Shown here piece by piece: positions 1 through 8,890 of a stretch of 54,315 nt of DNA (positions are counted from its first letter, which is position 1; each line of letters begins with the position of its first letter). This DNA comes from an uncultured Ruminococcus sp. GTDB lineage: Bacteria; Bacillota; Clostridia; Oscillospirales; Acutalibacteraceae. The stretch spans positions 1 through 54,315 of the forward strand of contig CACWKD010000002.1 of NCBI GenBank assembly GCA_902761345.1, written 5' to 3'. The notes beneath the pieces are model-generated. The model did no database searches. It was not told the origin of the DNA and saw only the letters and a program-made list of their open reading frames with translations. Made by a program: the position numbers and the translations under genes.

Positions 1-99
1 GGACACACGGGGTTAGCTCGCTGATACTGTACAGGTTGCTGTACTTGAACGAGAAGCCCCCGCCTCTAAGCTTTAGCGTAGGCGGCGGGAGTATGTCAC
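1..99. mobile_element. Right-end remnant of an IS200/IS605-family element
   Basis: A stem CCGCCT (60-65) / AGGCGG (80-85) with a loop containing GCTTTAG is preceded by GAAGCCC and followed by GTCAC at 95-99. The complete element at 31.4-33.1 kb ends in the same architecture: GAAGCCC, a stem with GCTTTAGA loop, then TTCAC at 33054-33058. This is the typical subterminal hairpin recognised by Y1 (HUH) transposases. The rest of the element, including any tnpB, lies outside the window to the left, so I cannot say whether it is intact. Confidence 0.65.
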
Positions 100-171
100 C
101 TTATATTGTTAAAATATATAAATTAGCCGCCAAGAGATATAAATTACTGCTTGGCGGTGTTTCATTTATTT

Positions 172-1095
172 TTAATTCAACCAATCACGGATGGCTTGAT
201 AATCTGCCGATTGAATTCCATGAAAATCATCATCGTGTGAAATAAACGTGCAGTCGGTGACATCTTTCAGCTTTTCGTACATCTTTTTTGCAGCTTGATA
301 TGAGGCTTGCTTGTCATTCTCACTGTGGATTATCATCACAGGAATTTTGATCTCGTCATACCAGTATATCGCCGAGCGTTTTTCATATTCGGCAGGATTT
401 TCCTGAGGGGTGCAGCCTATCGTTTCAATCAAAACGTCATTCATATCCTTACGGCGTTCATATTCTTCAAATAAGTCTGTAACGGCACTTGCGGCAATGA
501 TTTTTTTGATCCTGTTATCCTGTCTTGCCGCCATATAAGTCATCATTCCCCCTCGTGAAACCCCCACAACGCAGAAATCGTCCATATCTATAAACGAAAA
601 AGTATTCTCGCACAAGTCTATTAGTTTAATTACGTCATTCAGGTCATCGCCGCCGAATTGGTCTTGTCCCTCAGAACCTCCCCCACCTCTGTACTGAGAT
701 GCGATGACGATACGGTTACATAAAGCACAGATATATGCTGTTGTGTCGTCTTGGAGCTTGCCGAAATCTCTGTTTCCTCCTCGATTGTAAAGAACACATT
801 TTGTAAGTTCTTGCGACTCGATAGATGAATTTGGAATGGAAATATACCCTTTTATCTTATAGCCGTCCGACATATATGTAAATTTATAGGAACAGCATTT
901 CTGAGAAAGGTCTTCGCTCAAATTTACTTTTTCAAAATCAAAAACTTCGCCGCTTTCATAGTCAGCCATATTATAAATATCAACCGATACGTTTGGTTGT
1001 GTTATTTCTTCATTACACGCTGTAAAAGAAAATAAAACTAACAGTACAGCTAAAATCATAGATAATTTTTTATTATTGCTCCTCGTTTTTGTCAT
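172..1095 (-). CDS. Alpha/beta-hydrolase lipoprotein (S9/dienelactone hydrolase-like)
   Basis: This 307-aa protein begins with a basic segment, a hydrophobic stretch and a lipobox FTAC with Cys27, so it should be a membrane-anchored lipoprotein on the outer face. The rest is an alpha/beta-hydrolase fold of the prolyl-oligopeptidase/dienelactone type: nucleophile Ser180 in GVSRGG, Asp261 in SENDKQ and His292 in DDFHG form a convincing catalytic triad in the right order and spacing. Substrate cannot be read from sequence; peptides or esters are both possible. It is a monocistronic gene reading toward the IS remnant, with ATG at 1095 and a purine-rich AAGAGGT upstream. The family assignment is firm; the reaction is not. 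Confidence 0.8.
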   Translation of the reverse strand: MTKTRSNNKKLSMILAVLLVLFSFTACNEEITQPNVSVDIYNMADYESGEVFDFEKVNLSEDLSQKCCSYKFTYMSDGYKIKGYISIPNSSIESQELTKCVLYNRGGNRDFGKLQDDTTAYICALCNRIVIASQYRGGGGSEGQDQFGGDDLNDVIKLIDLCENTFSFIDMDDFCVVGVSRGGMMTYMAARQDNRIKKIIAASAVTDLFEEYERRKDMNDVLIETIGCTPQENPAEYEKRSAIYWYDEIKIPVMIIHSENDKQASYQAAKKMYEKLKDVTDCTFISHDDDFHGIQSADYQAIRDWLN

Positions 1096-1394
1096 TAGAT
1101 ATTACCTCTTTTTTATGTGTCACGCTTGTAACTTGATTTTTTAAATTATATCATATAAAATAAATCTTCTCAACAGTGTTTTAATATAATATTGAAAACA
1201 ATTAATATTATGAAATATGATCTGTTAAAGTAATTTTAATTTGTAGTACTAATAAAGCAGAGCAAGTTTTCGCTCAAGCCTTTTGAAAGAGGGGATGCTT
1301 TGCCAGAAAGCGTCACCTAATATGAAAATAACCTATTTTTAATATAAGTTTTATAATTACACTTTAATAAGGTAAAAAATTAAAGTCGTTTACT
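1096..1394. other. AT-rich intergenic region
   Basis: No coding potential is seen on either strand. It must carry the promoter for the lipoprotein gene (minus). A short segment around 1262-1280 (AAGTTTTCGCTCAAGCC) resembles 20310-20326 (AAGTTTTCGATCAAACC), suggesting pieces of a dispersed intergenic repeat. Confidence 0.5.
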
Positions 1395-1480
1395 ATAAAA
1401 CAATGTGGAAAACCAATCCTTAAAAATTAAACCACAAGTTTAATGAAATTTACAAAGCAATCGTTTATAATAATAATCAC
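1395..1480 (+). repeat. Duplicated promoter block, copy 1
   Basis: About 86 bp here recur at 1731-1817 with roughly 90% identity by eye, including the segment TCGTTTATAATAATAATCAC that carries a TATAAT (1466-1471). The block sits just before the first zinc-ribbon gene, and its copy just before the second, so the promoter and gene were duplicated as one unit of about 337 bp. Confidence 0.8.
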
Positions 1481-1513
1481 AGAAACAAAGAAAAATTTCA
1501 GGAGGGCAAAAGT

Positions 1514-1708
1514 ATGAAGTGTAAGTATTGCAGAGCAGAAATGGAAAAGAGATACTCTTTCTCCAAAGAAGGAAACGAAGAAAAGCTTGTATGCCCTGTA
1601 TGCAGGGCAAGCACAAAAGCGAAACCTGTAGAGTATGACGAGGAGGGAATGATCCCGTCCAAAAAGAAAAAGAAGAAAGACGAGGCAAAAAAGACAGAGG
1701 AGGAATAA
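1514..1708 (+). CDS. Small zinc-ribbon protein, copy 1
   Basis: A 64-aa protein with an N-terminal CKYC pair and a second CPVC pair about 25 residues later, the arrangement of a four-cysteine zinc ribbon; the C-terminal third is highly charged with a run of lysines. The start is fixed by AGGAGG at 1500-1505. It is a paralogue of the gene at 1852-2046: both are 64 aa, share the motifs KL(V/S)CPVCRA and (V/I)EYD, and have the same upstream block. Function unknown; such mini zinc ribbons may bind nucleic acid or protein partners. Confidence 0.7.
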   Translation: MKCKYCRAEMEKRYSFSKEGNEEKLVCPVCRASTKAKPVEYDEEGMIPSKKKKKKDEAKKTEEE

Positions 1709-1730
1709 AGGCTAATGTTTCCACAGAAAT

Positions 1731-1817
1731 ATAAAACAATGTGGAAAACAAACCTTTTAAAATTAAACCGCAAGTTTAATGAAATTTATAAAGCGATCGT
1801 TTATAATAATAATCACA
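1731..1817 (+). repeat. Duplicated promoter block, copy 2
   Basis: Second copy of the 86-bp block at 1395-1480; the matching TATAAT is at 1802-1807. Conservation of the whole block, not only the -10 box, hints at a shared regulator site or a recent duplication. Confidence 0.8.
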
Positions 1818-1851
1818 AAAAACAGTGATTTATATTTGTGAGGGTAAAACT

Positions 1852-2046
1852 ATGATATGTAGAAAGTGTTCGGTAAAAATGGAATCTGTTTATTCGTTCT
1901 ATGGCTTCGAGAGCGAAGAGAAGCTTTCCTGCCCTGTTTGCAGAGCAGAAACTGAGGGTAAACCCATAGAGTATGACAAGAATGGTTTTATCCAGGCGGC
2001 AGCAATGAAAAAAGAAATTATGACTAAAGAGGAGGCAGCAGCATGA
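1852..2046 (+). CDS. Small zinc-ribbon protein, copy 2
   Basis: A 64-aa paralogue of the upstream gene: MICRKC, then CPVCRAE, then KPIEYDKNGF. I prefer the ATG at 1852 to the upstream in-frame GTG at 1825 because GAGGG lies 7 nt before the ATG, and because this gives exactly the length of the paralogue. The stop overlaps the start of the 210-aa gene by 4 nt (ATGA), so the two are translationally coupled. Its C-terminus diverges from copy 1 (Ala/Met/Lys/Glu instead of Lys-rich). Function unknown. Confidence 0.7.
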   Translation: MICRKCSVKMESVYSFYGFESEEKLSCPVCRAETEGKPIEYDKNGFIQAAAMKKEIMTKEEAAA

Positions 2047-2675
2047 ATTTAAAAGAAGCGTTCAGATACCAGAATATGTTAAATAGTCTTTTGACAAGAA
2101 CAGAGAGAATTTTAGGAGAAAGATCCTATATTACAACTACTAAGAAAACATTTCTCTATAAGAAAGCAAACCCCGATGCAGAGAATGAAACAGTTGTAAC
2201 AGATAACGACTTTGATTACAGCGACAATATCAATGATCTGATAGAGTTTGCAATGTACATAGTAGAACAAAAGAAAATTCTGCTTGCAGAGATTTGCGAG
2301 TGCAAGAAAAATCTTCCGATAGACCTTGACGGAGAAGTAAGCCTTAACCGTTACCGACAGCAGCTTTCAAGCATATTCAGAGGTATGAATGAAACAAAAA
2401 GCTCTGAGCGTGTAGATACAAATGCAGGCGTTGGATACCGTTTCAACAACGAGGGAAATCAGGTATCTTACCGCTGTGATGTTGAAACTGTCACAACAAT
2501 AAACTTTGACAGAAAGATTACACGCAAATACAGTATGCAGCTAAGCGAGCAAGCTGATAAAACTTCTGCCGAGATCGACAAGTGTCTTATCGACAGTGTA
2601 GTTGACTATACTCCCCCATTCGATGTAAACTGCACTTTTGAGGAGATATTTGAGGATTACTTGCAGAATAAATAA
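2043..2675 (+). CDS. Hypothetical 210-aa protein coupled to zinc-ribbon gene
   Basis: I do not recognise this protein. It is soluble (no signal peptide or membrane segment), acidic, with probable helices over residues 1-110 and a beta-rich or mixed second half. There are two isolated cysteines in the centre (CECK) and no catalytic motif that I can name. It overlaps the second zinc-ribbon gene by 4 nt and is followed by a perfect hairpin, so the transcription unit is zinc ribbon plus this protein. The pairing suggests a physical or functional partnership, which is inference only. Confidence 0.6.
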   Translation: MNLKEAFRYQNMLNSLLTRTERILGERSYITTTKKTFLYKKANPDAENETVVTDNDFDYSDNINDLIEFAMYIVEQKKILLAEICECKKNLPIDLDGEVSLNRYRQQLSSIFRGMNETKSSERVDTNAGVGYRFNNEGNQVSYRCDVETVTTINFDRKITRKYSMQLSEQADKTSAEIDKCLIDSVVDYTPPFDVNCTFEEIFEDYLQNK

Positions 2676-2685
2676 TGCTTGTCCT

Positions 2686-2725
2686 CTTAAAGTCGGATAA
2701 TACTTTCTCTTTATCCGACTTTAAG
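2686..2725 (+). terminator. Hairpin terminator after the zinc-ribbon operon
   Basis: A perfect 15-bp inverted repeat, CTTAAAGTCGGATAA (2686-2700) and its complement (2711-2725), with a 10-nt loop, starts 10 nt after the stop. The U-tract is poor, so it may instead stabilise the 3' end. Confidence 0.6.
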
Positions 2726-3195
2726 AATAATATCTTGTCAGTCGTTTCAGCAGTAACGTGGGTCATAGAGAGGAAGATCGGTTCAGGTGCAGATGAACTG
2801 TAAGGCTGCATATTTTTTTCAGTATGAATGTTGGATTGCATATCCGGCGGTATACAATATTATTATCGGAATATTAGGTTAATCACCAATACTTCTTCAT
2901 ATCTTGAAACAATAATCGTTAATCGCAAATTCGTTTAAGCGTTAATACGATATTACTATCTTTCCTCAAGCGTTTCACTCAAACCGTAGGCTTTTTATTT
3001 GTAGAAAGTCTATGTAGGGGTGTATGACCTCAAACTGTATTTATTTTTTTATTCCAATAATTGCAAGAAGAGATAGAGTTCCTTTTTTGGAATAATATTT
3101 CAGATTGCTTTTTGCGGAAAACAATTGGTCGAAGTCTTTACGTCCCCCGTTACTCCTAAAGCGACTGACTTTTTTAACACTTCATCTCTTCAAAC
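2726..3195. other. Intergenic region without recognisable gene
   Basis: About 470 bp, AT-rich, with several stops in every frame. The ORFs that cross it have no ribosome site or family resemblance. A small RNA ending at the strong hairpin at 3196-3238 is possible but unsupported. Confidence 0.4.
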
Positions 3196-3238
3196 AAAAA
3201 AACGGCAAACTCTTAAAATTGAGCTGCCGTTTTTTTAT
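3196..3238. terminator. Bidirectional intrinsic terminator
   Basis: AACGGCA (3201-3207) pairs with TGCCGTT (3225-3231); T-runs flank the stem on both strands. On the minus strand it lies just downstream of the XRE gene stop at 3251. Confidence 0.75.
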
Positions 3239-3250
3239 TTATTTAAAAAG

Positions 3251-3586
3251 TCAAGGGAGCAAGAAAATATATTTCAATATCTTTATAAAATGAGACGGAC
3301 AGTCTTTCGACTGCCCGTTTTTTATGTTATCTTCAATTTCTATCTGCATATCAGTCCTTACAAGTATCTCGTTCATAGATACTCCGAAAAGGACGCTGAG
3401 TGCAAACAGATTATCTACTGTCGGCAGGGATTTACCTTGCTGCCACTTGTAGATTGCCTGCGGCTCTTCAAAGCCGAAAAATCCCTGTACATCACGCACA
3501 GTAAGTCCGCACATCTTTCTCAGACGTACGATGTTTCTTCCTGTGGCTGTCAGGTCTATTGTCGGGAATACTACTGTACTGTTCAA
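3251..3586 (-). CDS. XRE-family helix-turn-helix regulator
   Basis: A 111-aa protein with one HTH_3 domain at about residues 12-70: GRNIVRLRKMCGLTVRDVQ, then YKWQQGKSLPTVDNL, the usual recognition helix and following helix of Cro/CI-type repressors. The start is TTG at 3586, set by AGGGGGA at 3592-3598. The last 30 residues have no known fold and their DNA contains a hairpin. No target operon is evident, and both neighbours are separately transcribed, so it may act in trans or only on itself. Confidence 0.75.
   Translation of the reverse strand: MNSTVVFPTIDLTATGRNIVRLRKMCGLTVRDVQGFFGFEEPQAIYKWQQGKSLPTVDNLFALSVLFGVSMNEILVRTDMQIEIEDNIKNGQSKDCPSHFIKILKYIFLLP
3295..3325 (+). terminator. Intrinsic-terminator-like hairpin inside XRE 3' end
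   Basis: ACGGACAGT (3295-3303) pairs with ACTGCCCGT (3310-3318, one G-T pair), followed by a T-run on the plus strand. It overlaps the coding end of the minus-strand XRE gene and would block plus-strand read-through into it. Confidence 0.5.
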
Positions 3587-3732
3587 AAAAATTCCCCCTC
3601 ACATTAAACTTAACAACTGGTTTATAGAGAATGAAATATTTACATTGAACTACTGAGACTATTGTATCATAGCAAATTATTCCTGTTTTGTCAATAGATT
3701 TTTTTGTATTCGACAAATTATTTTTAGTAGGT

Positions 3733-4266
3733 TTATATATCATACTCGAGTATTTCGCAATTTCCGATACCGAACTGTGCATACTCCTCGTTCTCCATAT
3801 CGTAAAAATACGACTGAATGACCCTTGATATACCGTTGTGAGCCACAAGCAGATAAACTTTATCGTCCTTTTTTAAATCGTCAATCAGATTATATATTCT
3901 CTGCGCAAGCTTTAGCATAGTTTCTCCACCGTCATAGCTATGTATAAAGTTACCCTTATCACGCAAAAACTCCTCGCCGTTTCTTGCCGTACCCTCGTAT
4001 TTTCCGAAACACTGCTCACGCAAACGCTCTTCTTCTCTGAGCGGCAAGCCTGTTATTTCTGCGATATATTTTGCAGTATCTCTTGCACGTATCAGCGGCG
4101 AACAGATTATCTCGTCTATATGTAAATTTTTCTCTGCTATCATTTTTCCTAAGGTTACAGCCTGCTGTTTTCCAAGTTCTGTAAGCTCTATATCGGTAAC
4201 GCCGCATATTTTATTTTCTACATTCCATACTGTTTGTCCGTGTCGTGTAAAGTATAGCTTTTTCAA
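3733..4266 (-). CDS. Histidine phosphatase family protein (phosphoglycerate-mutase-like)
   Basis: A 177-aa cytosolic phosphatase of the GpmB/CobC type. The RHGQT signature places phospho-accepting His9 and Arg8 at the N-terminus; Arg60 (SPLIRAR), Glu84 (LREQCFGKYEG) and His143 (VAHNG) complete the active site. The start is TTG at 4266, preceded by AGGAGAG and overlapping the stop of the upstream membrane gene (TTGA), so it is translationally coupled to that gene. Substrate is unknown: members act on phosphosugars, alpha-ribazole phosphate or nucleotides. No cobalamin genes are nearby. Confidence 0.85.
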   Translation of the reverse strand: MKKLYFTRHGQTVWNVENKICGVTDIELTELGKQQAVTLGKMIAEKNLHIDEIICSPLIRARDTAKYIAEITGLPLREEERLREQCFGKYEGTARNGEEFLRDKGNFIHSYDGGETMLKLAQRIYNLIDDLKKDDKVYLLVAHNGISRVIQSYFYDMENEEYAQFGIGNCEILEYDI

Positions 4267-4714
4267 ACTGTATCTCTCCTTTTTTTGATAACACTTAAAA
4301 CAACTGTACATATATTATAAATTACATTTGGAACTGATATTATTAAGAGGGAGATATTTGCCCAATCGTCTGTAAGCATATCGCTTACATTGGAGTAAAC
4401 GTCTATATCGTAATAAACTGCCTGCTCTCCCATTACTATTCCGCATACAAGCCCAAAAATCCTGTATATTATCATATAAACAAGCGGTGACAAAAGTGCA
4501 TATCTGAAAAGTTCGGTCAAGGCTTTCCCTGAATTTACGTTTTCCTTTTTTCTGAGCCATATAACATACACAAGTTGATATACACAGCAAAAATATTATC
4601 AGAATAATATCAGCAAATGTTCGGGCAGTTACATATTTCGCCGCAGCCATTAAGGCAATATATGACAAAAATGACAGCCTGAATATAATGCCGTACCTTG
4701 TCGTTTTTATTCAC
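4263..4714 (-). pseudogene. Frameshifted small membrane protein
   Basis: Three reading frames each hold part of one plausible membrane protein. A GTG at 4714, overlapping the thioesterase stop, opens MNKNDKVR; a second frame (to about 4560) continues IIFRLSFLSYIALMAAAKY and a hydrophobic segment ADIILIIFLLCISTCVCY; a third frame (about 4571 to 4263) carries YVIWLRKKENV, two more hydrophobic segments and the stop coupled to the phosphatase TTG. The C-terminal frame has good membrane character, so I read this as one gene with two frameshifts. A short separate ORF starting with GTG at 4571 is the alternative. No family recognised. Confidence 0.5.
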
Positions 4715-5447
4715 CTGCTTTGTTTAACGGTACAGTTTTTACAAAAGCCTCTATATTTGTTTTATCTTCTACCTTTGTACGGAAATATATCAATCCGTTT
4801 TCATCGGGTTCGCTTCTGTATACCTCGATTTCGAATCTATAAGGTGCTTCGGATATAAATGATATATTAATTTCCGTTACAAATAAATTTTCTATATTAT
4901 CAATAAAGTCGCAAATAAGGTCGGGATAAAACCTGTTATTCAGGTGCATATTTACGTCAACCTCAGAGTACATTACACGTTTTTTTCCTACAAGTGTAAG
5001 AGTTGTATCTTTAGGTATTCTAAATCTAAGCGACTGTAAAGTATCAATCGGCTCGTCTGTTGAATATTTGCTCATATCGCAGTCGCTTACTTTTTTTATA
5101 CTCCCGTCATCTACACCTATAAGTGCCCAAGCAGAATTTGCCTGTGCGTACAGAACGCCGTCCTTTTTTATCTCGTAGCACCGCTGAAACACTACGCCTT
5201 TGCTTTCACAACACCACGAAAGGCTCTCGAAATCATCGTAACGCTTTAATGGTTTATACATCTTGATATGTATTCGGCTGAGAATAAACGCAAGACCCAT
5301 ATCAAAAAGCTCATAGTATGAGGGTTTCTCCAATCTGAGCTGTTGGTTTGCAGTTTCCTGCATATATTTAAGGTACGCACCGTTTCTCATAATTCCTTTT
5401 GAATCGGCGTCGTGTGCGTATACCTCGTAGTTCTGTTTAAATTTCAT
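4707..5447 (-). CDS. Acyl-ACP thioesterase
   Basis: A 246-aa double hot-dog thioesterase that releases fatty acids from acyl carrier protein in the cytosol. The N-terminal half (YEVYAHDADSKGIMRNGAY through the LKYMQETA region) and the second-half motif VDVNMHLNN match the Acyl-ACP_TE family; Asn and His of that motif are catalytic in the plant and bacterial enzymes. Length is normal. ATG at 5447 is chosen over a TTG at 5456 because AAAGG lies about 9 nt before it. It heads the unit thioesterase - membrane gene - phosphatase. Confidence 0.85.
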   Translation of the reverse strand: MKFKQNYEVYAHDADSKGIMRNGAYLKYMQETANQQLRLEKPSYYELFDMGLAFILSRIHIKMYKPLKRYDDFESLSWCCESKGVVFQRCYEIKKDGVLYAQANSAWALIGVDDGSIKKVSDCDMSKYSTDEPIDTLQSLRFRIPKDTTLTLVGKKRVMYSEVDVNMHLNNRFYPDLICDFIDNIENLFVTEINISFISEAPYRFEIEVYRSEPDENGLIYFRTKVEDKTNIEAFVKTVPLNKAGE

Positions 5448-5586
5448 AAAACACAACCTTTCTTTTTAGTTCAGAGCATTTAGTTCAAAGACCAAGAGTA
5501 TAGTCTAAAGAAAAAATCAGCTTTGAGATATAATCTACTAACTACAACTTATTCTTAACGCCACACTTCTCACTCCTAATTTAAAA

Positions 5587-7740
5587 CTATTCCTCATTTA
5601 ACAACAGCTCCATTTTCACCTTAAAGCTGATTTTTCTCTCTGTAAGCTGTCCGTCAAATTTTATTATATAGACGCTTTTTTCATTATCTATATCGTTTAC
5701 AGTTCCTTTACCCAATATCTTGTGAAGTACCCTGTCGCCTTTTGCAAACGGCAGATTATTCTTGTCTATGTCAAGTTCAAGCTCGTTTTGAGTAATAGTA
5801 AGCGTTGCTATGTTTACCATTTCGGGGTCAAGCTCCGTTTTGTACGATAAATACGAACGCTCTACGTTGAATATAAACCTCGACGGATAGCGAAATCCTC
5901 CTCCGTCAATGTTTTCTCCCTCAGCGTCTGATATGAGCAGTTCCTTTTCTGCCCTTGTAAACGCAACGTATGCAAGACGTCTTTCTTCCTCCATAGCGTC
6001 ACGGTCTTTTGTATTTCTTGACGGGAATATACCCTCGTTCAACCCTACTACAAAAACGTACCCAAACTCCAATCCCTTTGCAGTATGTATAGTCATAAGC
6101 CTTACGCTGTCTGTCATACTTGTACGGTCTGCATTTGTGTAGAGTGATATTCTTGTCAGGTACTCGTCAAGGGGGAGATCCTCTCCGAAAGACATCTCAA
6201 ATTCGTGCATTGAATTTTTGAACTCTGCAAGGTTGTCAAGTCTTTCCTGCTCGCCCTCTGTACGCAAAAGCTCCTCGTAACCGCTGTCGTTGATAAGCTT
6301 TGAGGCGAAATCTGTTAGCGACATCTCCTTATAAATTGACGAATATTTCTCTATGAGATTAATAAAGCTTTCTGCCTTTGAGTTTTTAAATTCTCCTGCG
6401 GCAACAAGTTCCAAGAGTGCATTGTAAAGAGAACATATATGCTCCTCGGCATACTTAGTAATTATCTCCATTTTTGCCTTGCCAATATTTCTTTTCGGAA
6501 CATTGATTATTCTCTTAAAGGACATATCGTCTTTGTACACTATAAGACGCATATACGCAAGCACATCTTTTATCTCCTTGCGGCAGTAAAACTGTATTCC
6601 GCTGTACAGCGTATAGGGAATTTTCTTTGCAGAGAGTGCCTCCTCGATCGAACGTGACAGATAATGAGCACGATAAAGAATTGCAATATCGCTATACTTT
6701 GCACCCATATTTATGATACGCTCTATCTCACCTGTTACCCACAAAGCCTCATCGGCGCTTGTTTTTGCGTGGTTATATACCGCCATAATCCCTCTGCCGT
6801 TCATAGATATAAGCTCTTTTTCCACTCTGTTTTTATTATGTTTTATAAGAGAATTAGATACGTCAAGTATATCCTGTGTGGAGCGGTAATTCTTATTCAT
6901 TACTATTGTTTTTGCGTTCGGATAGTATTTATCAAAATTATTGATAAATCCGATATTAGCGCCTCTCCAAGTGTATATGGTCTGGTCGGGATCTCCTACT
7001 ATAAACAAATTTTTATGGTACAAGGATAATATATCAACTAACTCATACTGCTGTGCGTCTATATCCTGAAACTCGTCTACCATAATATATTCAAGCCTGA
7101 TCTGCCATTTTTCACGTATAGTTTTATCTTCTCTGAGAATATACAGCGCAAGAATTATAAGGTCGTTATAATCAAGCGAAAACGTGCGTTTCTGCCTGTA
7201 AACGTATCCCCAAAAGATTTTATCGTTTACACCACTTGCCGAAAGGTACTTTTCATACGCTTTGTTTATGTCATTGTCAACAAGATAGGTGTAATAATCG
7301 GGTATAAGCTTACACTTGCAGTACTCTATATGGTCAAGGGCTTTTCTGTAAGTCATATCTCTTGCTGTAAAATGATTTTCCTCATATATTTCCCTTAAAA
7401 CCGCCTCTGCGTCATCGTCATCAAGGATAGAAAACGACTTTGGAAAATGTATGTAATGCCCGTCCTCTTTAAGCATAGTTACGCAAAATCCGTGAAACGT
7501 ACATACATAACCGCAGTCGTTGTCGCCTATAAGCCTGCGTATTCTTTGTTTCATCTCATTTGCGGCTTTGTTTGTAAAGGTTACGCACATAATGTTTGAG
7601 GGGAGTATTCCCACATCGTTTACAAGAAATGCAAATCTTTGTGCAAGCGTAGCGGTTTTGCCTGAGCCTGCACCTGCGATTACTCTTATATATCCGTCTA
7701 TTGAGCTTACTGCGTCAAGCTGTTCTTTGTTAAGGTCCAT
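5587..7740 (-). CDS. UvrD/PcrA-type DNA helicase
   Basis: A 717-aa superfamily 1A helicase that unwinds DNA 3'-5' in repair and replication restart. All motifs are present: Walker A AGAGSGKT (22-29), motif Ia TFTNKAANEM, motif II VDEFQD (221-226), motif III GDPDQTIYTWRGA (249-261), motif IV NKNYRST, motif V HTAKGLE and motif VI VAFTRA. The C-terminus (KGDRVLHKILGKGTV) resembles the Tudor-like RNA-polymerase-binding domain of PcrA. ATG at 7740 is preferred to the upstream start because GGGAGGGA lies at the proper distance. Gram-positive pcrA is usually 720-740 aa, so the length is normal; a second UvrD-like paralogue elsewhere is possible. Confidence 0.9.
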   Translation of the reverse strand: MDLNKEQLDAVSSIDGYIRVIAGAGSGKTATLAQRFAFLVNDVGILPSNIMCVTFTNKAANEMKQRIRRLIGDNDCGYVCTFHGFCVTMLKEDGHYIHFPKSFSILDDDDAEAVLREIYEENHFTARDMTYRKALDHIEYCKCKLIPDYYTYLVDNDINKAYEKYLSASGVNDKIFWGYVYRQKRTFSLDYNDLIILALYILREDKTIREKWQIRLEYIMVDEFQDIDAQQYELVDILSLYHKNLFIVGDPDQTIYTWRGANIGFINNFDKYYPNAKTIVMNKNYRSTQDILDVSNSLIKHNKNRVEKELISMNGRGIMAVYNHAKTSADEALWVTGEIERIINMGAKYSDIAILYRAHYLSRSIEEALSAKKIPYTLYSGIQFYCRKEIKDVLAYMRLIVYKDDMSFKRIINVPKRNIGKAKMEIITKYAEEHICSLYNALLELVAAGEFKNSKAESFINLIEKYSSIYKEMSLTDFASKLINDSGYEELLRTEGEQERLDNLAEFKNSMHEFEMSFGEDLPLDEYLTRISLYTNADRTSMTDSVRLMTIHTAKGLEFGYVFVVGLNEGIFPSRNTKDRDAMEEERRLAYVAFTRAEKELLISDAEGENIDGGGFRYPSRFIFNVERSYLSYKTELDPEMVNIATLTITQNELELDIDKNNLPFAKGDRVLHKILGKGTVNDIDNEKSVYIIKFDGQLTERKISFKVKMELLLNEE

Positions 7741-7792
7741 AATTATATCCCTCCCAAATTTATTATACACAGCCGACAAAATTTTTTCAATA

Positions 7793-8542
7793 CTAACGGT
7801 AATTAAACATCGATTCCTGAGTAAATTTGTCCATTTTATCGGAGTTGGTATAATAAAACTGCATAAAACGCTCTTTGACGCTGCTAAGCTCGTTTCGGCT
7901 TATCGGTATAATATCTCCGTTGCACATAATAAAGCTTGAATTGCTAAGCTGGCGGACATACATCATATTCACGGCAAAAGCCCTGTGACATTTTACAAAT
8001 ATACTTGTGTTAATTTCGTTTGAAGTTTTGGACATAGATTTTCTCTCGTTAAAGACAGTATTGTTTTTCATATGGATTATATTTTTAGAGTTGACGTGTT
8101 CAATATACATCATATCCGAAAACGGAAGTCTGCACATTTTGTTTCTCTCTTTAAGACAGTAACAGCCGAGGCTTTTGTTGTAAGTATCTTTTATAAGAGT
8201 TTCTCCGAGAATACGCTCTACCTCAAACCATGTATTGTCGTTTCGCTTTTCAATGTAATAGAAGTTGCCGTGTTTATAGTTTTTCGGAGAGGTCATAACA
8301 TAAATAACTGTCATTTTATTATTGTTTCTGAAACACTTGCAGCAGTTTCTGTGGTCAATAGTTTCTTCATCTGCAATAAGAAAGTCAAACATCTTGCCGT
8401 CGTCTATCTCGTTTAGCAAGATGTTGCTGTCTAAAAAGCTGTAAATTTTTATATCAATATTGTTATCGTTCATATAATCGTTGAGCATATCGTGAACGTA
8501 AGAGCACCTCTCAATGTTTTTGTCACAAATAGCAAATATCAT
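7793..8542 (-). CDS. LytTR-family response regulator
   Basis: A 249-aa AgrA/LytR-like regulator: an N-terminal receiver-like domain (about 1-120) and a LytTR DNA-binding domain (about 140-245, with MYIEHVNSKNIIHM, FVKCHRAFAVN and VRQLSNSS). The receiver keeps an acidic pair near its start (CDKN) and a candidate phospho-acceptor Asp in FLIADEETID, but the usual LDI context is altered. No histidine kinase adjoins, so it is an orphan regulator. ATG 8542 has AAGGAGA upstream. Targets are unknown; LytTR proteins often control surface or bacteriocin genes. Confidence 0.85.
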   Translation of the reverse strand: MIFAICDKNIERCSYVHDMLNDYMNDNNIDIKIYSFLDSNILLNEIDDGKMFDFLIADEETIDHRNCCKCFRNNNKMTVIYVMTSPKNYKHGNFYYIEKRNDNTWFEVERILGETLIKDTYNKSLGCYCLKERNKMCRLPFSDMMYIEHVNSKNIIHMKNNTVFNERKSMSKTSNEINTSIFVKCHRAFAVNMMYVRQLSNSSFIMCNGDIIPISRNELSSVKERFMQFYYTNSDKMDKFTQESMFNYR

Positions 8543-8890
8543 AATGTTCTCCTTGTTAATGTAAGTTTAAATGACAAAAATATAGCGTATATCCGATGTA
8601 TTGCCGAACATCTTCAATTACGCAGTGAATTTATTATATCACAAAATTGTAATTTTATCAAGGCTATTTATCATATTTTTATAATAACAATTACATTATT
8701 GTAATATAAGTTATACATTAGAGAACATTAAGTGACATTATTTTCAAATAAGGTATGATATAATCACATTTGCATAAACAAAACAAAATATAAATACAAT
8801 AGTATTATAATAGGCGATATATTTTTGGAGCTTTCAAGATGTGAAAACATGTACATTTTACGTTTAATAATCAGCATTTTATTTCATTTA

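Noticed and set aside
1440..1773. Minus-strand ORFs opposite the zinc-ribbon gene
   Set aside because: Phe/Ser-rich antisense products of the A-rich coding strand, no ribosome site.
3105..3607. Plus-strand ORFs across two terminators
   Set aside because: They cross two strong terminators and the antisense XRE gene; no ribosome site or family likeness.
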